Below, piece by piece: positions 34,542 through 43,830 of a DNA stretch of 64,000 nucleotides. Under the pieces are notes generated by a model that ran no database searches, was not told where the DNA came from, and saw only the letters and a program-made list of their open reading frames with translations. The DNA comes from Tuctoria greenei (taxonomy: Eukaryota > Streptophyta > Magnoliopsida > Poales > Poaceae). The DNA lies in assembly GCA_036927565.1 (NCBI GenBank), contig JAYESD010000003.1, forward strand, positions 36,893,325-36,957,324, in the 5' to 3' direction. The stretch's first letter is position 1. Every line of letters begins with the position of its first letter. The position numbers were made by a program, and so were the translations under genes.

Positions 34542-34888
34542 CAACCCAATACCCTCACCTCTCCAACCTTTGAGAAAATCCTTGTTTTCGCCTTTGCCTT
34601 GCGCCGGCGTGAAGAAGAAGCTTAGGAGCAAGGAGAAGGAGGAGAAGAGGGAGAAGGATAAATAAAGATAATCTTCATCGACTTTTTGACAATTGGCGTT
34701 CTTCATCATCAAACCTTCATCAACCCATCTTCATCAAGCCCTAATCGTCAAAATTCAAGTTTTGCACCCAATCTTCGGTCCTTGGATCTCTACACACGTG
34801 GTACAGCCTCTACATTCAAGTTTCCATGAGAATTTAACCTTAAAACTCTGCTGATCAGAAAACCCTAACTCTGCAGTTCTGTATAGGT

Positions 34889-34922
34889 CGGACTAGTCCG
34901 ACCCTTATACCGGACTTTTCTG
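34889..34922. repeat. Downstream palindrome pair in family B LTR
   Basis: CGGACTAGTCCG at 34889 is followed at 34911 by the degenerate CGGACTTTTCTG, 22 bp start to start, about 355 bp downstream of the TATA box and so within the transcribed part of the LTR. Confidence 0.75.
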
Positions 34923-36695
34923 GTGTCTGAATCTAGATTGTGCTGAATTAAATCTAATTTGACTGAAATCAATTCCAAACTTGTTAGAAACTATTGTAAC
35001 TAGTTAGTAAACATTAATAGCAACTCATTAACTAGTTTTACTTCACAATTGCATTAATCATGCATATCATGACATATTGAGTACTATATGAGCATTAATT
35101 GATTGTAATGTTTGTTTTACATGTGTGTCTCGCGGAATGGAAGGTCTCGCTGTAGAGAGTGCTTTTGAGGAGCTCCGGAACTAGAACTTTGAAGCCTTTT
35201 ATCCAAACCAAGCTCAAGAGCAAGGCAAGTGTCGTTGATCATTTTGATCCGGGTTTTTAAATGTTTTGTTTGCAAAACTGCATGCTTGTGTCAATTGATG
35301 GGAAAACCCAATTGCAGGAGTTTACTAGTCTTTTATGACCACCCTTGTTGCTTGAACACGATGTAGAGAGTCGAGAAGGGTATTTTACACTTTTGCATCG
35401 CTATACTCAAGTGGGTTTGGGAAACAATCATATGGCTTAATTATGAACTATTGAACACATGAATGATGGGAATTGATATCAATGACCCTTTAGAAACATG
35501 GTGCCTAGGGATCTAAGCAAGTTGGTTATGTGGCATGGGATGGACTGTTTTGGTGGTTTTGCTTTCTTTATATCTAAGGACCAGTTCATAGAGCGACCAT
35601 CCAGGATTTACAGTGCCACCACAGGGCCAAGTATGGGTGCGGCTTAACTGACTAATTAGTGTATTGCCAGTACTATTTGGACCATTACGAATGCTCGGAG
35701 AAGGGGTAGTCAGATGGGTTTGTAGACATTGGTGGGACTACCCTGGGATCCAAATGGCTCAAGAGGGGGCCCTTGATTGGATGTGCTCAGTTGGAGACAT
35801 CACCACCGTTGAAACCTCAGTGGGGTCTAAATATGCTAGTAATTACTCTGTAAAGGCTATTTTTTGATCTCTTGGCCACACACCTAAGGAAGTGTGAGAC
35901 GGCATAATTGGGATTCCTTAGTCATTGAAAGGTGATGAAATCACAAACTTATGGGTAAAGTGGTACAACCTCTGCCGAGTGTGTTTAAAACTATCATGAT
36001 AGCTGTGCTCCCGGTTATGAGCAACCTGGATGCTCACATGATTAGAGTTATGAACCTTTAACATGGTCTAATGGCTTAAATTGAATTAGGAGTTGGTATT
36101 GGTTTATTAATTGGTTTTGGTATATGAAATTGATGAAATTGAGACATATGAGCAGTAATGAGATGGTTATGGATTATTATTGCTGGTATTGGCTATTCAA
36201 TTTAAAATTAATGTTATTTGGGTTATTTTGAGAAGGACCACACTTAATGATCATATAATTGCATTTTCAACTGTTTGAATGTACTTTTATGCAACTAGCC
36301 ATTATTATGATCATTCCTTGTTTAAGCTACATGTCATACTTTCCCACACTTGCTGAGTACGACATGTGCTCACCCTTGCTATTCCCCAAAAAATTCAGAT
36401 GCAGGCGACACCGTGGATTACCAGGAGGTATTTGAGGAGTTCTAGGTGTGCGTGTTACCGTCAAGCTTGCCTGTGGAGTTTGGAGTCATAGTGTTTAGTG
36501 TTTTCTGCTGCAGTTGTAGAGAGTTTGTATTCTAGACTATTTGGATTTGTAATAAGGTACTATTATTAGTGTTGTTATTCTGGACATGGTTATAATCTGT
36601 TTATCGTTTGTGAATCACTTGTGTATGTGTATTAAACATACTGAACACACATATGCATCACGCTTGGTTCATTTTCAGAACCGGGTGTCACAAAT

Positions 36696-36707
36696 TGGTA
36701 GCAGAGC
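36696..36707 (+). other. E4 primer-binding site (mutated)
   Basis: TGGTAGCAGAGC lies 3 bp after the LTR end, one mismatch from the initiator Met-tRNA complement TGGTATCAGAGC. Confidence 0.85.
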
Positions 36708-37336
36708 CGTGTTTGACTGTAAGACGCATGCCTAGTTAGAATGGACACCACAATCCACTTAGGACTTCTTTCCTATTCAAAATTAGCATGTTTTGCACTA
36801 TTTTGCCTTCCACTAGCTATATAATATGGAAAAAAAATGTGATTTTGCTGCTGCTGCAATGTTTGCCACTTTTCCATCTTTTTGAGCAAATGAATATTCT
36901 CTCATCTTAATTTATGGCTGCTGCGCTGAAATTAAATTTTCCACTTCTTTCCCACTGCTGCCATGTCTTTTCTTGTCTCTTCTTGCTGAAGTAGAATGTT
37001 AACTAGAACTTGCGTCCCACACTTGCACCGACCATCACTTCACACACTGATGACCAATCCACAGTCCATCCGTGTAGATCGTTAGTGCTCGCTTGGATTT
37101 GGTGTACTGATTGTATGATTTCTTGTTTGTGTTCTTGGTGTGCGTTGCGGAGACGTCTAGCGTTTTGTCCATATCCGCACGTAGTAGAGAGTTGTGGGAT
37201 CCTTATCTGCATCCTCTAGTAGGGTTACTGGTATTAATAAAGGAATTGTTTAGTTGCACATACGTTAATGTATATAGTTGGGGCGTTTCTTCTCAAATTC
37301 TAAATTCTTCTGTATCTACTATCCTTTCACCAACAG
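36708..37336 (+). other. E4 leader
   Basis: This is 0.63 kb of non-coding sequence. Its first ~240 bp and last ~240 bp match the E5 leader, but the ~1-kb extra ORF found in E5 is absent. It ends CCTTTCACCAACAG directly before the gag ATG at 37337, resembling a 3' splice site. Confidence 0.6.
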
Positions 37337-38752
37337 ATGCTGAGGACACGCAACCAAAGGAATGCCAATGGTGAGGAGGAGAACAATGAAGCACCCCAGA
37401 ACAACAAGGGACCTTCCTAGGGAGCTATCAACCTTGAGGAGCTATTTGCTATGCAGAACTAGCTCATGCAGACCATGATACAGACTATGGGACAACTGCA
37501 AGCTGGCAACAATAACCAGCCCCACATGCCTCCACCACCACCCCCTCCACCCCACAACCATTTGAGGGAGTTCATGAGGACCAGGCCGCCTACCTTTGCT
37601 CATGCCACAGTCCCTATGGAAGATGATGATTGGCTGAAGTCTATGGAGAAGAAACTTGCTATTGTCCAGTGCGGTGATAGAGAAAAGGTTCTTTTTGCCT
37701 CACACCATTTGATTGCAGCTGCTGCAGATTGGTGAGAATCTCTATGCAATGCCCATGAAAAAAAAAAGAGAATCACCAGGGCTGAATTGAAGGAGAAGTT
37801 TCACTATCACTATGTACCTGAGGGAGTCATGATACTAAGAAGACAAGAATTTGAAAACCTCAGGCAAGGAAGGATGAGTGTGAGTGAATACCTCAAAAAA
37901 TTCACTCAACTATCAAGATATGCTCCAGAGGACATCAATACTAACATCAGGAAGAAATATCTATTCATGTGGGGCCTTAACAATGAAATTCACGTTTAGT
38001 TGCTCAATGCTGACTATGCAAATTTTCAGAAGCTTGTTGACAAGGCCGTTGTGGTTGAGAACAAGATCCGTGAAATGAAGCTAGATCACAAGAGGAAAAT
38101 GCCATATCAGGGACAGCCTCAAGGAAGCAACATCTGTCCTCGATATGCACCGCATGCTACACCATATTACAACCCATTTGCTGCTGCATACCGCCCTGCT
38201 TATCCATCGCGACCGCAATAGCCAATGCAGCAACGCCCACCTATGCAAGCACCTCGCTTACCTATGCAGCAGGCGCCACGCCCAAATATGTCTGCTTATG
38301 CTCAAAATCAGCCTCGCCCTAACATTGCTAGCACCACTGGTGGAAAGACTTGCTATGCTTGTGGTCAAACAGGACATTTTGCAAATCAATGCCCAAGATC
38401 TGGATAGGGACAGATGAACAATGCTCAAAGGCAGAATCCAAGACCTAATGGAGTAGCAACTCAAGGCAACCGAGGACCACTAAATTTCGCTCGTGGCAAG
38501 GTGAACCATGTATCTGCAGAAGAAGCTCAACAAGCTGAAGATGTTGTGATTGGTATGTTTCTCGCAAACTCCAACCCTGCGACTATTCTATTTGATTCTG
38601 GAGCAACCCATTCATTCATCTTATCAAAGTATGTTGCAAAGCATAGCATGCCTATATCATACCTCAAGTATACTTTGTTGGTTAAATCTCCTAGAGAAGA
38701 GAGGAGGACGAATATAGTATGTCCAAAAGTAAGGACTTCAATAAGGGGGTAG
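37337..38752 (+). pseudogene. E4 gag and start of protease (broken)
   Basis: One frame is kept throughout but interrupted by TAG at 37418, 37460, 37997, 38219 and 38405 and TGA at 37733. Most are explained by CAG to TAG or TGG to TGA changes. Visible parts: 'MLRTRNQRNANGEEENNEAP', 'LMQTMIQTMGQLQAGNN', a proline run, 'DDWLKSMEKKLAIVQC', 'MILRRQEFENLRQGRMSVSE', the zinc knuckle 'CYACGQTGHFANQC' (complete) near 38350, and protease 'LFDSGATHSFI' with Asp at 38594-38596. The frame ends at TAG 38750, immediately after AAGGGGG, where the sequence must shift by -1 to continue. Confidence 0.9.
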
Positions 38753-39900
38753 ATTTCCTCGCCAACCTCATAGTCCTGAATTCTCAAGGCTTGGACATCA
38801 TACTTGGAATGGATTGGCTAAGGAAGCATAATGGAGTAATTCAGTGTGCCACTCGGACAGTGCAATTGACAAACAAGGAAGTGGTTAGTATAGAATTCAA
38901 GGCAGTTCAGCCGACAACCGAAAAGGCTATGGTAAATCTTTCAGAAGGAGTAACTTTGGAGGAAATTCCGATTGTTCATGAGTATCCAGATGTGTTTCCT
39001 GAGGAATTGTCAGGTATGCCACCTGATCGTGACATCGAGTTCATCATTGATTTAATACCTTGAACTGCACCTATGGAAAAGAGGACATATAGGATGCCTC
39101 CTAAGGAATTAGCAGAGCTCAAGAAGCAGATTCAAGAGCAGTTAGAGGAGGGTTTTATATGCCCAAGTTCATCGCCATGGGAGCCCCAATGCTTTTCGTA
39201 GATAAGAAGGATGGATCCCAAAGAATGTGTGTAGATTACCGGTTTCTCAACGAAGTGATGATTAAGAATAAATATACACTGTCCTGCATAGAGGATCTAT
39301 TCGACCAGATGAAGGGAGCCAGAATATTCTCCAAGATTGATCTTCATTTGGTATATTTCCAAATGAATATTAGACCACCCGACATACCCAAAACGACTTT
39401 CAGGACACGATATGGATCCTATGAGTATATGGTCATGTCTTTTGGATTGACTAATGCACCCACATACTTCATGTATCTTATGAACAAGGTTTTCATGGAG
39501 TATTTGGATAAGTTTGTGGTAGTGTTCATTGGTAACATCATGATATAATCAAAGTGTGAAGAAGAGCACAAAGAGCATCTAAGGCTGACATTGCAGAAAT
39601 TGTGAAAGCACCGGTTGTATGCCAAGTTCGACAAGTGATGATTCTGGTTGATGGAGATATCATTCCTAGGCCATGTCATATCTAGAGGAGGAGTGTCAAT
39701 AGACCCAGGGAAGGTTCGAGATGTTTTAATGTTGGAACCGCCAAAGAATGTGAAGGAGATAAGGAGTTTTCTTGGAATGGTTGGATACTACCGTCAGTTC
39801 ATCAAAGACTTTTTCAAGATAGTGAAGCCCATGATTGAACTGTTAATGAAGGAGAAGCCTTTCAAGTGGACTCAAGCTTGTCAGGACAGTTTTTAGGAGC
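38719..39900 (+). pseudogene. E4 protease end and reverse transcriptase (active site lost)
   Basis: In the shifted frame the protein continues 'GVDFLANLIVLNSQGLDIIL' and 'EYPDVFPEELSGMPPDRDIEF'. TGA at 39061 and another shift near 39155 follow, then RT motifs 'FVDKKDGSQRMCVDYRFLNE', 'FRTRYGSYEYMVMSFGLTNA' and 'FVVVFIGNIMI'. The catalytic FIDD is FIGN (codons 39531-39536), so polymerase activity is lost. A TAA follows at 39546. The thumb/connection 'FLGHVISRGGVSIDPGKV' continues from 39648, and the stop TAG at 39894 sits in the RT-RNase H linker. Confidence 0.9.
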
Positions 39901-40318
39901 TAAAGAAAAGGTTAACAACAGCACCTGTGTGGTATCGCCAGATGTGAGCAAGAGTTTTGATATCTACTACAATGCTTCAAGGCAAGGACTTGGTTGTATA
40001 TTGATGCAAGAAGGTCAAGTAGTAGCCTATGCATTGAGGCAACTGAAGAAATAGGAGCAGAATTATCATACGCATGATCTCAAACTTGCAGCCATAGTGC
40101 ATGCTTTGAAGATATGGAGGCACTACATTCTTGGTCATATATGCGAGATTTACACGGATCACAAGAGTCTCAAGTACATATTCATGAAAACGGATCTGAA
40201 TTTGAGGCAACGAAGATGGTTGTATCTCATTAAAGATTATGATGTGGGAATTAATTATCATCCAAGAAAAGCCAATGTAGTGGCTAAAGCTTTGAGCCGA
40301 AAAGAAGCAAACCACTAG
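39901..40318 (+). pseudogene. E4 RNase H (broken)
   Basis: The motifs are 'SFDIYYNASRQGLGCILMQ' (catalytic-region Asp changed to Asn in the usual 'YCDAS'), 'EIYTDHKSLKYIF', 'LNLRQRRWLYLIKDYDVGIN' and 'ANVVAKALSRKE' (Asp of 'VADALSR' changed to Lys). A stop at 40051 interrupts it. RNase H would degrade the RNA strand during cDNA synthesis. Loss of these acidic residues makes it inactive. Confidence 0.85.
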
Positions 40319-40711
40319 CTCACCGTTAGGGAACTGCCACCCGAGCTATGCAAGGAGTTTTAACAGTTGAATCTTGGATTTGTAAATGAGATCGGAGCAA
40401 TGGAAGTGAATAAAACCATGGAGCAAGAAATAAGAGAAGGCCAGACTAAGAATAAGGAAATCCAGTAAATCAAGGAAAGAATCCAAAAAGGTAGAGAATT
40501 TAGATTTGATGAGGAAGACCATGGTACTCTATGGCTTGGAAAGCAGATTGTTGTGCCTAATGAGAAGCGTCTCCGACAGTTGATATTAAAAGAGGCACAT
40601 GAATCACTTTCCTCCATGCATCCTGGTTGTACAAATATGTACAAGGACCTGAACACACGCTATTGGTGGAATGGTATGAAAAGGGACATACCTGAATATG
40701 TTGCATTATGT
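40319..40711 (+). pseudogene. E4 integrase N-terminal part, cut by E3
   Basis: The linker 'WLGKQIVVPNEKRLRQLI' leads to the zinc module 'EAHESLSSMHPGCTNMYKDL' and 'RYWWNGMKRDIPEYVALCD'. The coding sequence breaks within the HHCC motif, before its last Cys, at the GATGT target duplication (40712-40716). It resumes at 51242. Confidence 0.9.
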
Positions 40712-40716
40712 GATGT
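40712..40716. repeat. Target-site duplication GATGT (left of E3)
   Basis: GATGT precedes the E3 5' LTR (TGTAACACCC at 40717) and is repeated directly after the E3 3' LTR at 51237-51241. It is a perfect 5-bp duplication. Confidence 0.97.
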
Positions 40717-40863
40717 TGTAACACCCTCATTTTCATGCATCATGCCCTACATACACTCATATACATGTTTAACATTAACCCACATAAAGAGGAACGAGTT
40801 TAACTTTATTTCGGAGCATTTAAAATTGATTTGGAGCAAAACCGCACTTAAAACGCAGGAAAG

Positions 40864-41185
40864 TGCGGACTAGTCCGATTTTACAGAGGACTAGTCCGAT
40901 TTCTCTCTCACTAAAAATGGACTTGTCTGTTTTTGCTGCGGACTAGTCCGATTTTGGCTCTGGAAAAATTTGGACTTGTCCGATTTTGTGCGGACTAGTC
41001 CGATATTCCATGAATCCTTGAAAATTTGCTAAGTCACTGGACTTTTCCGGACTAGTCCGGTGTTCCAGTGGACTTGTCCGTTTTCCTCTCTGTTCAAATT
41101 CGGACTTGTCCAATTTTTGGCCAGACTTGTCCGATTTTCTCTCTAGACGACTTCGGACTAGTCCGGTCCTTTCCGGACTTGTCTG
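40864..41185. repeat. Palindrome array in family A U3 (E3 5' LTR)
   Basis: About a dozen CGGACTAGTCCG / CGGACTTGTCCG copies lie in ~320 bp, mostly in pairs with start-to-start distances of 20-21 bp and AT- or TC-rich spacers (ATTTTACAG, TTTTTGCTG, GTGTTCCAG). The corresponding block of the 3' LTR is about 48540-48862. Confidence 0.9.
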
Positions 41186-41354
41186 ATATTTCGCGACTCC
41201 GAGTTGATCTTTTGTTTGACGACTTGTTTCTTGGGTTTCACGTTAAGTGGGCCTAGGTACGTCGTGCCTAACTCTTTTAGAGCCCATGTGGGACTCTAAA
41301 CCGGCCTCTACTCATCCCAAAACTCGAAATCCATCTAACCCTAGCCTCCACCTC

Positions 41355-41362
41355 TATATAAA
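41355..41362 (+). promoter_or_regulatory. TATA box of E3 5' LTR
   Basis: TATATAAA in the context CACCTCTATATAAACAGCC, ~170 bp downstream of the palindrome array. The 3' LTR equivalent is at 49031-49038. It is the probable core promoter of family A. Confidence 0.8.
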
Positions 41363-41717
41363 CAGCCCCACCCCTTGGTTTGACATCTATTTGTCACTTT
41401 TCCACCCACCCAAACCCTAGTTCGTGGGGAGCCACCATCAAGGAGGGAGGAGAAGATCCCAAGCAAGAAGAAGAAGAGGAGGAAATGAAGAAGGATAGAG
41501 ATCTCCACCAAGTTTCGTCCTTCACCACCAATTCATCTCCAAGTTCATCACCAACCCTAGATCATCAAGATCCAAGTGTTACCTCCAAGTTTCTTGGTTC
41601 ATTGGAGTTCTAAACACCTGGTATACCTTCTATTCTCTTTTCCTTACATGAATTCAACCCCTAATCTCCAAATTCACGTCGATCTAGAAAACCCTAATCC
41701 GCTGATCTCGCAGAGTG

Positions 41718-41749
41718 CGGACTTGTCCAGTCCCTAGCGGACTAGTCCG
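41718..41749. repeat. Downstream palindrome pair in family A LTR
   Basis: CGGACTTGTCCA at 41718 and CGGACTAGTCCG at 41738, 20 bp apart, ~360 bp downstream of the TATA box. The same pair is at 49394/49414 in the 3' LTR and, reversed, at 27443-27474 in the solo LTR. Confidence 0.9.
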
Positions 41750-43562
41750 ATCTTTCTGGTTAAATTGTGTTGAATTAATTCTAAAATTTGATCTAATCAA
41801 ATCCAAACCTGTATAAACTTGTTAAAAGCTATTAGAACTAGTTAGTTACCATTTAAAGCAATCTAGTAACAAGTTCTACCTTGCATTTCCATCGATCATG
41901 CATGTCATGTCATATTGAGTAATATTTGTGCACTCTTTGATTGTGTTTCTTGTCTTGTATGTTTATTGTGTGGATTAGACGGATTTGCGCTAGAAAGTGC
42001 CGCGGAGGATCTACAGCACCAGGAGTTTGAAGGCTTTGACCCTAATCAACAGCAAGGGCAAGGCAAGTGCCCTTGAAGCATATTAATCCTGTTTTTAAAA
42101 TAAATGTTTTGTTTGTAAAACTGCATGCTTGTGTCAATTTGATGGGAAATCCTATGGTAGGAAGTTTACTAGTTTTGTTTGACCACCCTTGTCACCTGGA
42201 ATTTATGGTAGAGAGTCGGGAAGGCTTTTTACTTTTTGCTTTGCTTAATCAACTGGGATGGAAAACAACTATACAAATCAATTTATTTATGCATGGATCA
42301 GATTATGGATAACATGAACTGGTTAATATGGTATTGTAATGGGTGATCTAAGCAAGCCTGGTATGTGGATGGGTTGGATGTTATGGTGGTTTGCTTGCTT
42401 TAGATCTAAGGACCAGTTCATGCGAGAATAAGCCAGGACTACAGTGCCACCACGAGGCCAAGTATGGGTGCGGCGTAGCTGATTAATTAGGGCTTTGCTA
42501 GTGCTGTTTGGACCATTGTGGATGCTCGGGGAAGGGGTAGTCGGATTGGATTTGTTGATGATTGGTGGGACTACCCTGGGATCCGAATGGCTCAAGAGGG
42601 GGCCCTTGGTTGAAGATGTGCTCAGTTGGAGGCATCGCCATCGGTGAAACCTCAGTGGGGTCTAAATAGGCTAGTAATCCCTTTGTAAAGGCTATTTTGT
42701 GATCTCTTGGCCACACACCAACGGAAGTGTGTAATATGACTGACGGGTCATGGGCATAAGGGAGATTCTTAGTCGCCAAAAGGTGATGAAATCACGAACA
42801 CGTGGGTAAAGAGGTACAAACTCTGCAGAGTCAAATAAAACTATCTTGATAGCCGTGCTCCCAGTTATGAGCACCTGGACAACTTCCATGATTAGAGGGT
42901 ATTTGGTATTGGTGATGGTTATGGATGGTTATGGATTTATTTCTGGTATTGAATATGGTTATTGGCAATGGTGAAATCTGGAATTATTGATAAGGATGGT
43001 GAATTATGGACTGTATTATGATATTATTTATGATTATGATGGGTTTACTTCACATACATATAATATGTTGCTTTTCAAATGTTTTACTGTACTTTTCAGC
43101 ACTTTGCCATTATTATTGTCGTCATTTGAATCAGCCACATGTCATACTTTCCACACTTGCTGAGTACGACATGTACTCACTCTTGCAATCCCCCCCAACA
43201 GTTGCAGGTCAGGATTAGGAGTTTAATGGCGATAATGCGGAGTTCTAGGCCGTGTCTACCGTCAGCTTTGCCTGTGGTGTTGATTGGAGCTGCGCATACA
43301 TACCCTGTCGCTTATGCTGCATAGTTTCTTAGTTTGCTTAATTAGTTTATTTCTACTGCATTAGTTGAACTTGTCATTAATATTCATTGGAGCTTGTATT
43401 CGAGGATAATCTGGTTTGTGTAATAAAATTTGGTTAATTAATCTTGTTCTGTGGTAATTTTCTATATACTCTTTTGTGATTGCCCTCGTGTATGTGTGAT
43501 GAACATCCTGGGCACACATATACGTTAGCTTGGTTCATTTTTTGGAACCGGGCATCACAGAT

Positions 43563-43575
43563 TGGTATCAGAGCC
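43563..43575 (+). other. E3 primer-binding site
   Basis: TGGTATCAGAGCC, 3 bp after the LTR end, is a perfect match to the initiator Met-tRNA complement. The following leader (43576-43830) is only 255 bp, has no extra ORF, and ends in CTGCTTTTCTTCAG just before the gag ATG. Confidence 0.95.
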
Positions 43576-43830
43576 ACAGGTTGACCGTAGGATGCAGCCT
43601 AGATAGAATGCACACTTTAGAGCACATAGGAGCACTCAGGAATTGATGTGTGTTTGCTTGGAGTGCTGTTTGCTATATATATTGTTTGCTTGTGTGCTTA
43701 ATAGAGGATTTTGGGATGCCTTAGCATTGCCATGTCCACCTAGGCTAGTGTAGCTAGCTGTTTAGTTTCATATCCCTTGATGCATATAGTTGGGGACGTT
43801 TTCTAATTCTTACCTACTGCTTTTCTTCAG

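Larger units (their letters stand above)
34045..36692 (+). repeat. E4 5' LTR (family B), first 120 bp missing
   Basis: It starts at GTCAGGGTGCGG, which corresponds to position 121 of the complete family B LTR start at 52410, and ends GGGTGTCACA before the primer-binding site. Five palindrome pairs lie upstream of the TATA box and one downstream. Other open frames in it are not supported as genes. Its left neighbour is the truncated E2 LTR. Confidence 0.9.
40717..43559 (+). repeat. E3 5' LTR (family A)
   Basis: TGTAACACCCTC...GGGCATCACA, 2,843 bp. The first 147 bp are identical to the 3' LTR, followed by the palindrome array, a TATA box at 41355-41362, a downstream palindrome pair at 41718-41749 and AATAAA at 43422-43427. 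A TTG-initiated open frame of 77 codons after the TATA box is conserved in all family A LTRs here, but has no ATG. Confidence 0.95.

Noticed and set aside
34414..34665. Pro-rich open frame in family B LTR (also 54315-54654).
   Set aside because: It lies around the TATA box and leader and is not conserved in frame between copies.
35664..35867. Open frames around the repeated 'GTCGGTTGGACCATT'-like LTR segment (also 55617-55820 and 42498-42779).
   Set aside because: They occur in every family A/B LTR in different frames or strands and have no homology to known proteins.
41380..41613. A 77-codon open frame just after the TATA box, conserved in the three family A LTRs (also 49056-49289 and, reversed, 27579-27809).
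   Set aside because: It opens with TTG, not ATG, in every copy, and most changes between the two E3 LTRs in it are non-synonymous. It looks like a Glu-rich leader sequence, not a gene.
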